Assembly: GCF_000719705.1 (NCBI RefSeq)
Contig: NZ_JOHO01000061.1
Coordinates: forward strand, 1 to 43,678
Origin: Streptomyces sp. NRRL S-350
GTDB lineage: Bacteria; Actinomycetota; Actinomycetes; Streptomycetales; Streptomycetaceae
Reading direction: 5' to 3'
DNA length: 43,678 nt
The position numbers and the translations under genes are program-made. Shown here piece by piece: positions 1-7,559 of this stretch. The notes beneath the pieces are model-generated. The model worked only from the letters and a program-made list of their open reading frames with translations, did no database searches and was not told the DNA's origin. Numbering within the stretch: position 1 is the first letter of the stretch; each line of letters begins with the position of its first letter.

Positions 1-546
1 GCGGACCGGGCCGTGCACGTGAGCGACGAGGACATCCACGGTTCGGATGTGATGGCGACGTCGGCGGTCGTGGCGAAGGCGTTGGAGCGGACCGGGTTCG
101 ATCTGGTGATCGGTGGGATGGCGTCGACGGACGGCACGATGGGTGTGCTGCCGGCGTTGTTGGCGGAGCGTCTGGGTGTGCCGCAGGTGACGTTGCTGTC
201 GGAGGTGTCGGTCGAGGGCGGTGTGGTGCGGGGCCGTCGTGACGGGGATGCGGCGACGGAGCTGGTGGAGGCGGCGTTGCCGGCGGTGGTGTCGGTGACG
301 GACCAGTCGGGTGAGGCGCGGTACCCGTCGTTCAAGGGGATCATGGCGGCGAAGAAGAAGCCGGTGGAGTCGCTGGATCTGGACGATCTGGGGATCGGGG
401 CGGACGAGGTGGGTCTGGCGGGGTCGTGGACGGCGGTGGAGTCGGTGGCGGCGCGTGCGGCGCGGACGGCGGGCACGGTCGTGAAGGACGAGGGTGAGGG
501 CGGCAAGGCGCTCGCCGGGTTCCTGGCCGGTCAGAAGTTCATCTAG
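1..546 (+). CDS. etfB: Electron transfer flavoprotein subunit beta (C-terminal part, cut by window edge)
   Basis: The reading frame is open from base 1 and ends at 546, so only the C-terminal ~181 residues of a protein normally near 260 residues are present. ETF beta pairs with EtfA to carry electrons from acyl-CoA and related dehydrogenases to the membrane quinone pool. Visible hallmarks are the VMATSAVVAKAL helix, the DLVIGGMASTDGTMG nucleotide-binding segment, the PSFKGIMAAKKK segment typical of ETF beta, and the closing GFLAGQKFI. etfA follows 41 bp downstream on the same strand, which is the usual operon order. The true start lies outside the window. The identification is firm. Confidence 0.95.
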   Translation, partial: ADRAVHVSDEDIHGSDVMATSAVVAKALERTGFDLVIGGMASTDGTMGVLPALLAERLGVPQVTLLSEVSVEGGVVRGRRDGDAATELVEAALPAVVSVTDQSGEARYPSFKGIMAAKKKPVESLDLDDLGIGADEVGLAGSWTAVESVAARAARTAGTVVKDEGEGGKALAGFLAGQKFI

Positions 547-587
547 TCCCTTCCCTGGTTACCTGCGAAACACGGAGACATTGAGCA

Positions 588-1541
588 ATGGCTGAGATTC
601 TCGTCCTGGTGGACCACGCGGATGGTGTGGTGCGCAAGCCGGCCCTGGAGTTGTTGACGCTGGCGCGTCGGATCGGTGAGCCGTCGGCGGTGGTGCTGGG
701 GGCCGGTGGCGCGGCCGCGGGTGTCGCGGCGAAGGCTGCCGAGTACGGTGCGGTGAAGGTGTACGTGGCGGAGGGGGCGGAGTTCGCGGATCTGCTGGTG
801 GTGCCGAAGGTGGACGCGCTGGCGCAGATCGCGAAGGCGAACGGTGTGGGGGCGGTCTTGGTGACGTCCTCGGGGGAGGGCAAGGAGGTCGCGGCGCGGG
901 TGGCGTTGCGGCTGGGTTCGGGTGTGATCACCGATGCGGTGGACGTGGAGGCGGGTGAGGGTGGCCCGGTGGCGACGCAGTCGGTGTTCGCGGCGTCGTT
1001 CCAGGTGAAGTCCGTGGTGACGCGGGGGGTGCCGGTGATCACGGTGAAGCCGAACGCGGTGGCGCCGGAGGCGGCGCCGGCGGCGGGTGCGGTGGAGGAG
1101 GTGTCGGTGGAGTTCACCGGCGCCGCGGCCCGGGTGACGTCGCGGACGGCGCGGGTGTCGACGGGTCGTCCGGAGCTGACGGAGGCTGCGATCGTGGTGT
1201 CCGGTGGTCGTGGTGTCGGTGCGGCGGAGGGCTTCGGGGTGGTCGAGGAGCTCGCGGACGCGCTGGGCGCGGCGGTGGGCGCCTCGCGTGCGGCGGTCGA
1301 CGCCGGCTGGTACCCGCACAGCAGCCAGGTCGGCCAGACCGGCAAGCAGGTCTCCCCCCAGCTCTACATCGCGGCGGGCATCTCCGGTGCCATCCAGCAC
1401 CGGGCCGGCATGCAGACGTCGAAGACCATCGTGGCCGTCAACAAGGACCCGGAGGCCCCGATCTTCGAGCTGGTGCCGGAGCCCGGAGCCCGGAGCCCGG
1501 GCGGCCAGGCAGCGGCCCGTAGAGTCGGCGTGAGCACGTGA
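588..1541 (+). CDS. etfA: Electron transfer flavoprotein subunit alpha with replaced C-terminus
   Basis: This is the FAD-binding partner of EtfB. The N-terminal domain begins [13 protein letters not shown]. The FAD domain shows [48 protein letters not shown] and [13 protein letters not shown], so it is typical up to residue 296. Family members then continue with a DYG(V/I)VGDLF-type segment and a last helix of about 22 residues. Here the frame instead runs through 21 unrelated residues starting [10 protein letters not shown]. The switch coincides with a GGAGCCC-type triplication near 1478-1500, followed by a 13-bp tandem repeat array. Total length (317) stays near normal, so the tail looks swapped, by deletion or recombination, rather than truncated. 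Function may be reduced. An assembly error is the other explanation. Confidence 0.9.
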   Translation: MAEILVLVDHADGVVRKPALELLTLARRIGEPSAVVLGAGGAAAGVAAKAAEYGAVKVYVAEGAEFADLLVVPKVDALAQIAKANGVGAVLVTSSGEGKEVAARVALRLGSGVITDAVDVEAGEGGPVATQSVFAASFQVKSVVTRGVPVITVKPNAVAPEAAPAAGAVEEVSVEFTGAAARVTSRTARVSTGRPELTEAAIVVSGGRGVGAAEGFGVVEELADALGAAVGASRAAVDAGWYPHSSQVGQTGKQVSPQLYIAAGISGAIQHRAGMQTSKTIVAVNKDPEAPIFELVPEPGARSPGGQAAARRVGVST

Positions 1542-1549
1542 CGGGAGGT

Positions 1550-1682
1550 CATGAGCCGACCTCATGAGCCGACCTCATGAGCCGACCTCATGAGCCGACC
1601 TCATGCGCCGAGGTCATGAGCTGGCCTCATGGCCCGACCTCATGAGCCGGCCTCATGGCCTTGGCATGAGGCCGGCTCATGA
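1550..1682. repeat. 13-bp tandem repeat array after etfA
   Basis: Units of CATGAGCCGACCT repeat with a strict 13-bp period. Four exact copies lie at 1550-1601. At least four degenerate copies follow to about 1653, with variants such as CATGAGCTGGCCT and CATGGCCCGACCT. The array ends in an inverted copy. It lies wholly between etfA and the ligase gene. Confidence 0.9.
1640..1682 (+). terminator. Perfect 18-bp hairpin between etfA and the acyl-CoA ligase
   Basis: The left arm TCATGAGCCGGCCTCATG (1640-1657) and its exact reverse complement (1665-1682) flank a 7-nt loop. There is no U-run, as is common for terminators in GC-rich actinobacteria. The arms are built from the 13-bp repeat unit. Confidence 0.6.
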
Positions 1683-1783
1683 CCTCGGCAGGTGGCGTGC
1701 GGGGTATGAGTTGACCGCATTACCCGAACGGGTGAGCTGCGGGACGCGACGCGATGGCGTGGGACGAGGGCGAGGACGGTGGC

Positions 1784-3205
1784 ATGGCACTGCTGACGGC
1801 ACTTCAGGGCGGCTTCGGCGACGTGGCGGACGCGCTGCGGATCGACGGCCGGACGCTCTCCCGGGAGGAACTGCTGGGCGCGGCGACCGCCGTCGCCGAC
1901 CGGGTGGCGGGTGCCCCCGCGCTGGCGGTGCTCGCCCGGCCCACGGTCGAGACCGTCACCGCCGTGGTGGGCGGCTTGCTGGCGGGAGTGCCGGTGGTGC
2001 CGCTGCCGCCCGACTCGGGGCCCAAGGAGCGCGAGCACATCCTGCGGGATTCGGGCGCGGTGCTCCTCGCCCATGCGGCTGGGGAGACGCTGCCGGAGGG
2101 GACTCCGGTGGAGGGGCTGCCGGTCGATCCCGGGCAGCACTCCGCCGCCACGTACGCCGAACCGGCTGCCGAGTCGGTCGGCTTCGTGCTCTACACCTCG
2201 GGAACCACCGGCGCGCCCAAGGGCGCGGTGATCCGGCGCGAGGCGATCGCCGCAGACCTGGACGCCCTGGCCGCGGCCTGGCAGTGGACCGCCGAGGACA
2301 CCCTCGCCCACGGTCTGCCCCTGTTCCACGTGCACGGGCTCCTGCTCGGTGTGCTCGGCGCCCTGCGCACCGGGAGCCGGCTGGTGCACACCGGCCGGCC
2401 GACCGCGCAGGCCTACGCCGCGGCGGGCGGCAGCCTCTACTTCGGCGTGCCCACGGTCTGGTCCCGGCTGGCGGCCGATCCGGAGGCGGCGGCCCGGCTG
2501 GCCGCGGCCCGGCTGCTGGTCTCCGGCAGTGCCCCCCTGCCCGTGCCGGTGTTCGAGAAGTTGGCGGCGCTCACCGGGCACGCCCCGATCGAGCGGTACG
2601 GCATGACCGAGTCGCTGATCACCGTCAGCACCCGGGCGGACGGCGAGCGGCGGCCGGGGAGCGTCGGGCTGCCGCTGGACGGGGTGCGCACCCGGCTGGT
2701 CGGCGAGGACGGCGCCCCGGTGCCGCACGACGGGGAGACCGTCGGTGAGCTGCAGGTCTGCGGCCCGACACTGTTCAGCGGGTACCTCAACCGGCCGGAC
2801 GCGGACGCCGAGGCGTGGACGTCGGACGGGTGGTTCCGCACCGGCGACGTCGCGGTGATCGGGCCGGACGGCTTCCACCGGATCGTCGGCCGCGCCTCGG
2901 TGGACCTGATCAAGAGCGGCGGCTACCGGATCGGTGCGGGCGAGGTGGAGGCCGCGCTGCGTGACCACCCGTCGGTCGCCGACGCGGCGGTGGTCGGCGT
3001 GCCGGACGAGGACCTCGGGCAGTCGATCGTGGCGTACGTCATCCCGGACGGCACCGTGACGGGGGAGCAGCTGACGGCCTTTGTGGCGGAGCGGCTGTCG
3101 GTGCACAAGCGGCCGCGCCGGGTCGTCCTGGTGCCCGAACTGCCCAGGAACGCCCTGGGAAAGGTGCTGAAGAAGCAGCTGTTGGCGGAGGACGGCGGCC
3201 GGTGA
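1784..3205 (+). CDS. matB: Malonyl-CoA synthetase-like AMP-forming acyl-CoA ligase (MatB family)
   Basis: This is a 473-residue ANL-superfamily ligase that activates a carboxylate with ATP and joins it to CoA. The P-loop-like motif YTSGTTGAPKGA lies near residues 137-148. It is followed by WQWTAEDTLAHGLPLFHVHG, the YGMTES adenylate motif, RTGDVAVIGPDG near 351, KSGGYRIGAGE near 376 and a C-terminal GKVLKK carrying the catalytic lysine. The WQWT and GLPLFHVHGL stretches closely resemble actinobacterial malonyl/methylmalonyl-CoA synthetases. That would supply extender units from malonate, but substrate choice is inferred. The ATG at 1784 is preferred over 1754 because GAGGA stands 7 nt upstream of it and the family begins about here. 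It may be unlinked from etfAB given the hairpin between them. Confidence 0.75.
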   Translation: MALLTALQGGFGDVADALRIDGRTLSREELLGAATAVADRVAGAPALAVLARPTVETVTAVVGGLLAGVPVVPLPPDSGPKEREHILRDSGAVLLAHAAGETLPEGTPVEGLPVDPGQHSAATYAEPAAESVGFVLYTSGTTGAPKGAVIRREAIAADLDALAAAWQWTAEDTLAHGLPLFHVHGLLLGVLGALRTGSRLVHTGRPTAQAYAAAGGSLYFGVPTVWSRLAADPEAAARLAAARLLVSGSAPLPVPVFEKLAALTGHAPIERYGMTESLITVSTRADGERRPGSVGLPLDGVRTRLVGEDGAPVPHDGETVGELQVCGPTLFSGYLNRPDADAEAWTSDGWFRTGDVAVIGPDGFHRIVGRASVDLIKSGGYRIGAGEVEAALRDHPSVADAAVVGVPDEDLGQSIVAYVIPDGTVTGEQLTAFVAERLSVHKRPRRVVLVPELPRNALGKVLKKQLLAEDGGR

Positions 3206-3546
3206 TGAGGGGGCGTCGGATCGCCCTGCGGTGACGGGCTCTCACCCTGATGCGCCGTCGGCGCTCACCGCCCGTGACCCTTCCATTGGCGCACTCCACT
3301 GCGCGCTGTGAGCGGACGCGTGCCTAACGTGACACGCAGGCAGAACTGAATCCCCGGGCGACGGCGCCACTGCTTCCGGTCGTGGAGCCGGAGGCCGCGG
3401 CTCGTCCGACGGGGATCTGCCGAGCCGTACGAACCGGCGGTGCCGGGGCGTACGGCGGATCCGAAGCAGTTCCGCAGCCGCCGCCCGGCGGCCGTCCGCA
3501 GAGATTCGCAGCAGTGAAGCTCGCAGCAGTGAAGGAAGTCAGCAGG
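3206..3546 (+). other. Intergenic leader upstream of the NlpC/P60 gene
   Basis: 341 bp without a convincing gene. It holds a duplicated GCAGCAGTGAAG/CTCGCAGCAGTGAAGG stretch just before the NlpC/P60 ribosome-binding site. Secreted cell-wall hydrolases in this family group often have a c-di-AMP (ydaO) riboswitch leader, but I could not find the conserved ydaO blocks here. A structured leader remains possible. Confidence 0.35.
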
Positions 3547-4428
3547 ATGACCACCGTCAACACCGGCGCGCCGGATGCCGCCGACGAACCGACCGGGCAG
3601 CAGTGTGCTGCCGCCGCCCCTTCCTCCCGTCCGGCCCGGGCCGCGCGGCTTCGGCGGGGGATAGGCATGGTGGCCGTGATCGTGGCCGGAGCGGGCGTGT
3701 TCGGCCTCGGCACCGGTGTGAGCCCCGCGGCCGCTGAGTCCGCGCCGGCGCACGCCGGGTGGGACGGCTCGCGGTACTGGTTCAAGAACAGCCAGGGGCA
3801 GTGGCGCTGGACCTCGCACTACAGCGTGTACGTGACGCGCACAGGGGGCGGAGCGAAGTCCTCCGGCACGTCGTCGAGCGGCGCGAAGTCGAGCGGGGGG
3901 ATCAAACAGGGGTGGGACGGGTCGCGCTACTGGTTCCGCAACAGCAAGGGCGAGTGGCGCTGGACCTCGCACTACGACGTCTACCTGGCGCGGACCGGCG
4001 GCGGCTCCTCGTCCTCGGCCGGTTCCTCCGGCTCGGGATCGGTCCACGACTCGGTCGCCGAGGACCAGGACGTCGAGACCGCCGTGCAGTACGCGCTCGC
4101 CCAGCTGGGCAAACCGTTCCGCACGGCGGGCAACGGGCCGGACGGCTACGACTGCTCGGGCCTGGTGCAGCAGTCCTTCAAGCGCGGCGGCATCAGCCTG
4201 CCGAGGGTCGCCAACGACCAGTACGCGGCGACCACGCCGATCAGGGCGAGCCAGCTGCGCCGCGGTGACCTGCTCTTCTGGTCGCCGGACGGGACCGCCC
4301 GGGGCATCCAGCACGTGGCGATCTACCTGGGCAACAACCAGTACGTCGAGGCCGCGCGGCCCGGGACCAACATCAGGATCTCGGGGATCAGCAGCGGCTA
4401 CTACCCGACGTACATGGGGCGGCCGTAG
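3547..4428 (+). CDS. Secreted NlpC/P60 peptidoglycan endopeptidase with duplicated WDGSRYWF motif
   Basis: This 293-residue cell-wall hydrolase is predicted to cleave peptide stems of peptidoglycan outside the membrane. After a polar lead it has a hydrophobic export segment (VAVIVAGAGVFGLGTG, about residues 41-57) and an AAA cleavage region. Two near-identical ~33-residue repeats follow (about 72-104 and 122-154), each WDGSRYWF-N-S...WRWTSHY-VY-RTGGG, separated by a Ser/Gly-rich linker. The NlpC/P60 domain covers about 175-293, with Cys203 in GYDCSGLVQQSF and His256 in QHVAIYLGN. The aromatic repeats may bind the wall, which is an inference. The ATG at 3547 is chosen because GGAAG precedes it by 8 nt and the signal segment then sits normally. 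An in-frame start at 3382 would add 55 untypical residues. Confidence 0.88.
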   Translation: MTTVNTGAPDAADEPTGQQCAAAAPSSRPARAARLRRGIGMVAVIVAGAGVFGLGTGVSPAAAESAPAHAGWDGSRYWFKNSQGQWRWTSHYSVYVTRTGGGAKSSGTSSSGAKSSGGIKQGWDGSRYWFRNSKGEWRWTSHYDVYLARTGGGSSSSAGSSGSGSVHDSVAEDQDVETAVQYALAQLGKPFRTAGNGPDGYDCSGLVQQSFKRGGISLPRVANDQYAATTPIRASQLRRGDLLFWSPDGTARGIQHVAIYLGNNQYVEAARPGTNIRISGISSGYYPTYMGRP

Positions 4429-4452
4429 CGCGCCCTGACCGGTCCGCAGGTC

Positions 4453-4480
4453 GGGGGCGCCCGTTTCGGCGGGCGCCTCC
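4453..4480 (+). terminator. Hairpin terminator after NlpC/P60 gene
   Basis: GGCGCCCG (4456-4463) pairs with CGGGCGCC (4470-4477) around TTTCGG. Three further outer pairs, one of them G-T, extend the stem to 4453-4480. It lies 25 nt after the stop codon. Confidence 0.75.
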
Positions 4481-4577
4481 GGCGTGTGTTGTTCCGTGGG
4501 CGCGTGTTCGGGGTGTTCGGGGTGTTCGGTGCGGTCGTCCGCGCGGTCGGGGGTCGGCGGTCGGGGGTCGGTGGGGC

Positions 4578-5026
4578 GGGGAGGGCGCCGCGGGCACCGA
4601 GGGCGGTGACGGCGAAGGCCCCGGGGGCGACGGCCGTCGTGGCCGCGGTGGGGAGGCCGGCACCGCGCGCGAGTCCGGCGGCGAGGGCGCCGCTGAAGAC
4701 GGCACCGGCCCCCGTGGTGGCGACCACCCGGACGGCGGGGGCGGGCAGCCGGATCGGCCGGTCCTCGGTGACGACCTCCGCAGCGGGCAGCTCGGCGAGG
4801 GTTGCCTCGCCCTCGGCGTCGCCTCCGACCTTGGCGACCAGGTGGGTCGCCTCGCCCATCCGGGCCAACCGCCACCGTCTGGTTCGCGCCGTTGCCGCCG
4901 AAGCCCTGGGGGACGGCGGCGGGGACGGCCCCGCCCGCCGGGGGAGGGGAGCGCGGGGCAACGGAGGATCCGGTCGGTGTTGACCGCTCCGATGACGACC
5001 ACTCGGCCGACGGGCAGCAGCTTCAT
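4578..5026 (-). pseudogene. Ribokinase-like PfkB sugar kinase, frameshifted and internally deleted
   Basis: The minus strand carries a decayed carbohydrate kinase in three reading frames. The ATG at 5026 opens MKLLPVGRVVVIGAVNTDR, a classic PfkB/ribokinase N-terminus. The next conserved block, FGGNGANQTVAV (family GGKGANQ, here K to N, near 4870-4910), is in a second frame. RMGEATHLVAKVGGDAEGE then continues in a third frame. After LAELPAAEVV, roughly 130 residues of the substrate/ATP domain are missing. The sequence rejoins at VVATTGAGAVFSGALAAGLARG, the counterpart of DTTGAGD with both aspartates replaced, so the catalytic base is gone. It ends at the GARGAL block near 4580. Two frameshifts, the deletion and the lost catalytic residue together make this a pseudogene. 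Confidence 0.85.
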
Positions 5027-5458
5027 GGTTCCTCCGTACGGGCCGGGGTGCGGGTGGCGCGAGGAGGTCGCGGTGCGGCGGAACCCCGGGGCGGGCCGAC
5101 GGCGCGCGGGCGTGGGCGGAAGGGTGTCGGGGGCGTCACCGGTGTAGGAGCGGGGGCGCGCGAACGGGGGCGCGCGAGCGGGGCGCGTACGGCAAGTCTG
5201 CCCACTCGAGTTCCTGTGGGTGAGCAGTGGTGAAGGGGCGCAATTTTGATGTAGACCGGTCTGCGGGTTTCCGGTCGTAGGCGCCTGGCCTGGGCACATG
5301 CCGCTGTCACGGGGCACGCCGGGGCGCGCGGACAGGCGCGATGGGCAGGCATGGGGAGCGGCGTGGCGCGGGTACCACCACGGGTGGCGCTGGTTCGGCT
5401 GACGGGCGCGCTGCCCGGTGCGAACGGCATCGGGGGAAGTCTAGGGGCAGGGGACGTT
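5027..5458. other. Gap between kinase remnant and kinase-NUDIX gene
   Basis: 432 bp without a supported gene. A short AT-richer patch near 5240-5256 (CAATTTTGATG) could belong to a promoter of either divergent neighbour. Nothing else recognised. Confidence 0.4.
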
Positions 5459-6526
5459 GTGATCGTCTGGGTCAATGGCACATTCGGGGCGGGCAAGACG
5501 AGTGCCTGCCGCGAGCTGGTGGAACTGCTGCCGGGGAGCGTGCTCTTCGATCCCGAACTGGTGGGCTCCGGTCTGCGTCGGATGCTCCCGGCCGACCGGC
5601 TGGCAACGGTGTCCGACTTCCAGGACCTGGCGGCCTGGCGCCGGCTCGTCCCCGAGACGGCGGCCGCGCTGCTCAATGAGGTCGGGGGCCCGCTGGTGGT
5701 CCCGATGACCCTGCTCAGAGAGGACTACCGGGACGAGATCTTCGGCGACCTGGCCTCGCACGGGATCACGGTGCATCACGTCGTGCTGGACCCAGAAGAA
5801 ACGATCCTGCGCGACCGCATCGCCCAGCGCGACGAGTGCCCGGGTGACCCGGCAGCCAGCGAGCGGGTCCGCGCGTGGTGCCTCGAACACCTGCCCCGCT
5901 ACCGCGCCGCCCGCCGCTGGCTGGTCGGCGACGCCCGGTTGATCGACACCGGCGAGCTCACCCCCCGGGAGACCGCGCTCCGGATCGCCGAGCTGGTCAG
6001 GGTCGGCGCCGCGCGCTGCCCGATCGTCCAGACCCCGGACCCGACCGGGGACACCGTCGCCTCCGCCGTCCTGTTGTTCGACGAGCAGGACCGCGTCCTG
6101 CTCGTCGACCCCGTCTACAAGCCCGACTGGGACTTCCCCGGCGGCGTGGTCGAACGCGGCGAAGCCCCCACCGACGCCGCCCTGCGCGAGACCGCCGAGG
6201 AACTGGGTCTGCGCCTCGACCCGGCCGGCCTGCGCCTGCTCGCCGTCGACTGGGAACCCCGCACCGGCCCGCGGCGCGGGGGCCTGCGGCTGATGTACGA
6301 CGGCGGCCTGCTGGACGCCGCGGGCCGCCAGAACCTGCTGCTGCAGCAGGAGGAACTGCGCAGCTGGCGCTTCGTCACGCTGGACGAGTCGGCCGAACTG
6401 CTGCCGCCGAGCCGGTACCGTCGCCTCGCGGCCGCCCTGGACGCCCGGCGGAGCGGCGAGCTGCGGTACCTGGAAGCGGGGTGCCGGGTGGCGGTCGGCT
6501 TGGCGAGCACGGCGGACGCGGCGTAG
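5459..6526 (+). CDS. P-loop kinase (AAA_33-type) fused to a NUDIX hydrolase
   Basis: This 355-residue two-domain cytoplasmic protein has an N-terminal Walker A, GTFGAGKT, at residues 7-14. About 190 residues of the predicted nucleotide/small-molecule kinase fold follow, including [28 protein letters not shown] and [13 protein letters not shown]. The C-terminal NUDIX domain has the box [20 protein letters not shown] plus ELG near residues 227-250, fitting Gx5Ex7REUxEExGU except for Thr at one hydrophobic position. It ends with an acidic-to-aromatic substrate loop region and [18 protein letters not shown]. The GTG at 5459 is chosen because AGGGGA lies just upstream and the P-loop strand then starts at residue 1, as usual. 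A start at 5351 would add 36 unlike residues. Substrate unknown. Transcribed divergently from the kinase remnant. Confidence 0.8.
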   Translation: MIVWVNGTFGAGKTSACRELVELLPGSVLFDPELVGSGLRRMLPADRLATVSDFQDLAAWRRLVPETAAALLNEVGGPLVVPMTLLREDYRDEIFGDLASHGITVHHVVLDPEETILRDRIAQRDECPGDPAASERVRAWCLEHLPRYRAARRWLVGDARLIDTGELTPRETALRIAELVRVGAARCPIVQTPDPTGDTVASAVLLFDEQDRVLLVDPVYKPDWDFPGGVVERGEAPTDAALRETAEELGLRLDPAGLRLLAVDWEPRTGPRRGGLRLMYDGGLLDAAGRQNLLLQQEELRSWRFVTLDESAELLPPSRYRRLAAALDARRSGELRYLEAGCRVAVGLASTADAA

Positions 6527-6674
6527 CCGGCCGAGCCGTGCCGACGGGGCGCTCGCGTTCGCCAGGGCCGGCGGGGCCGGCGTGGCTGGAGGGGACGGCA
6601 GGTCTGGAAGGGCTTATAAGCCGCCGGGGCCGCCGGGTTGGCCCGGCAGTCGGTGTGGGCGGGAGGATGGCGGC

Positions 6675-7559
6675 ATGCCGTTCACACTGAGCCACCCCGC
6701 TGCCGTCCTGCCCCTGCTGCGCCGCGCCGGGGAGCGTGGGCCGTTGGTGGCGTCGGCGCTGGTCGCCGGGTCGATGGCGCCCGACGTCCCGTTCTTCGCC
6801 GAGTCGCTGCTGCCCGGGGTGTACGGCCACGGCGGTCTGACGCACCGCTGGTGGGCGGTGCCGACGCTCGATGTGGCGATCGCCGGTGCGCTGGTGGCCG
6901 GTTGGCACGGCCTGCTCCGGGCGCCGCTCGTGGCGCTGCTGCCCGAGCGGTGGGCCGGCGGCGCCGAGGCGCTGACGGCCCGGCGGGCAGGACTCGGCCC
7001 GGGCCTGGACACGGGCGTCGGCCTGCACACTGGCGCGGGCGCGGACGCGGCGTGGTTCGCGGCCTCGGCGGCGATCGGCGCGGCCACCCACGTCGGCTGG
7101 GACGCGTTCACGCACGGCGGCCGGCTGGGCGTGCGGCTGCTGCCCGTACTGGACCGGCAGGTAGCCGGGGTGCCGCTGTACGAGGCGCTGCAGTACGGCA
7201 GTTCGGCGCTCGCGCTGGCGGCGATGGGCGGCTGGGCGGCGCGTGCGGTGCGGTCCGTCGAGCCCGTGCGTCCGGCCGTCGGGCTCGCGCCCCGGACGCG
7301 ACGGGCCGCCGTCGCGGTGCTGGGCGCGGCGACGGCGGCCGGGGTGTTGCAGCGGCTCAGCCCGTTGAAGCGGAACCTGGTGCCGGAGGTCTGCTTCGGT
7401 GCCGGGGCAGGGCTCGCGGTGGGTGCGGTCGGGTACGCGGCGGTGGTGGCGGCCGCCCGCCGGCTGCGGGGCGGGCGGCCGGGGCCCGGGCCGGGAGCCG
7501 CTGCCCCCGGCCCGACACCCCGGAGCGACGCCCGTCAGGCGGAGCGCAGTTCGGCGTAG
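6675..7559 (+). CDS. DUF4184 family membrane protein
   Basis: A 294-residue integral membrane protein. It opens MPFTLSHPAAVLPLLR, the standard beginning of DUF4184 proteins, and keeps MAPDVPFF, GGLTHRWW and GAATHVGWDAFTHGG with conserved His/Asp residues in likely membrane-adjacent positions. Several hydrophobic segments follow (VAIAGALVAGW, AALAAMGGWAA, VAVLGAATAAGVL, GLAVGAVGYAAVVAA). The DHH-like pattern resembles membrane-bound metal-dependent hydrolases, but the reaction is unknown. The ATG at 6675 is preferred over 6582 because the family starts here and GGGAGG stands 9 nt upstream. The 3' end overlaps the convergent M20 peptidase gene by 25 bp. Confidence 0.8.
   Translation: MPFTLSHPAAVLPLLRRAGERGPLVASALVAGSMAPDVPFFAESLLPGVYGHGGLTHRWWAVPTLDVAIAGALVAGWHGLLRAPLVALLPERWAGGAEALTARRAGLGPGLDTGVGLHTGAGADAAWFAASAAIGAATHVGWDAFTHGGRLGVRLLPVLDRQVAGVPLYEALQYGSSALALAAMGGWAARAVRSVEPVRPAVGLAPRTRRAAVAVLGAATAAGVLQRLSPLKRNLVPEVCFGAGAGLAVGAVGYAAVVAAARRLRGGRPGPGPGAAAPGPTPRSDARQAERSSA

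Noticed and set aside
1603..2748. Long plus-strand ORF of 381 codons
   Set aside because: It overlaps the MatB-like gene in another frame, is Arg/Gly-rich and matches no family; a GC-bias shadow.
3327..3546. Possible c-di-AMP (ydaO) riboswitch before the NlpC/P60 gene
   Set aside because: Only scattered resemblance (TGAATCCCCG, GTACGAACC); the conserved GGGACGGAGG-like and final blocks are absent. A covariance-model search would decide.
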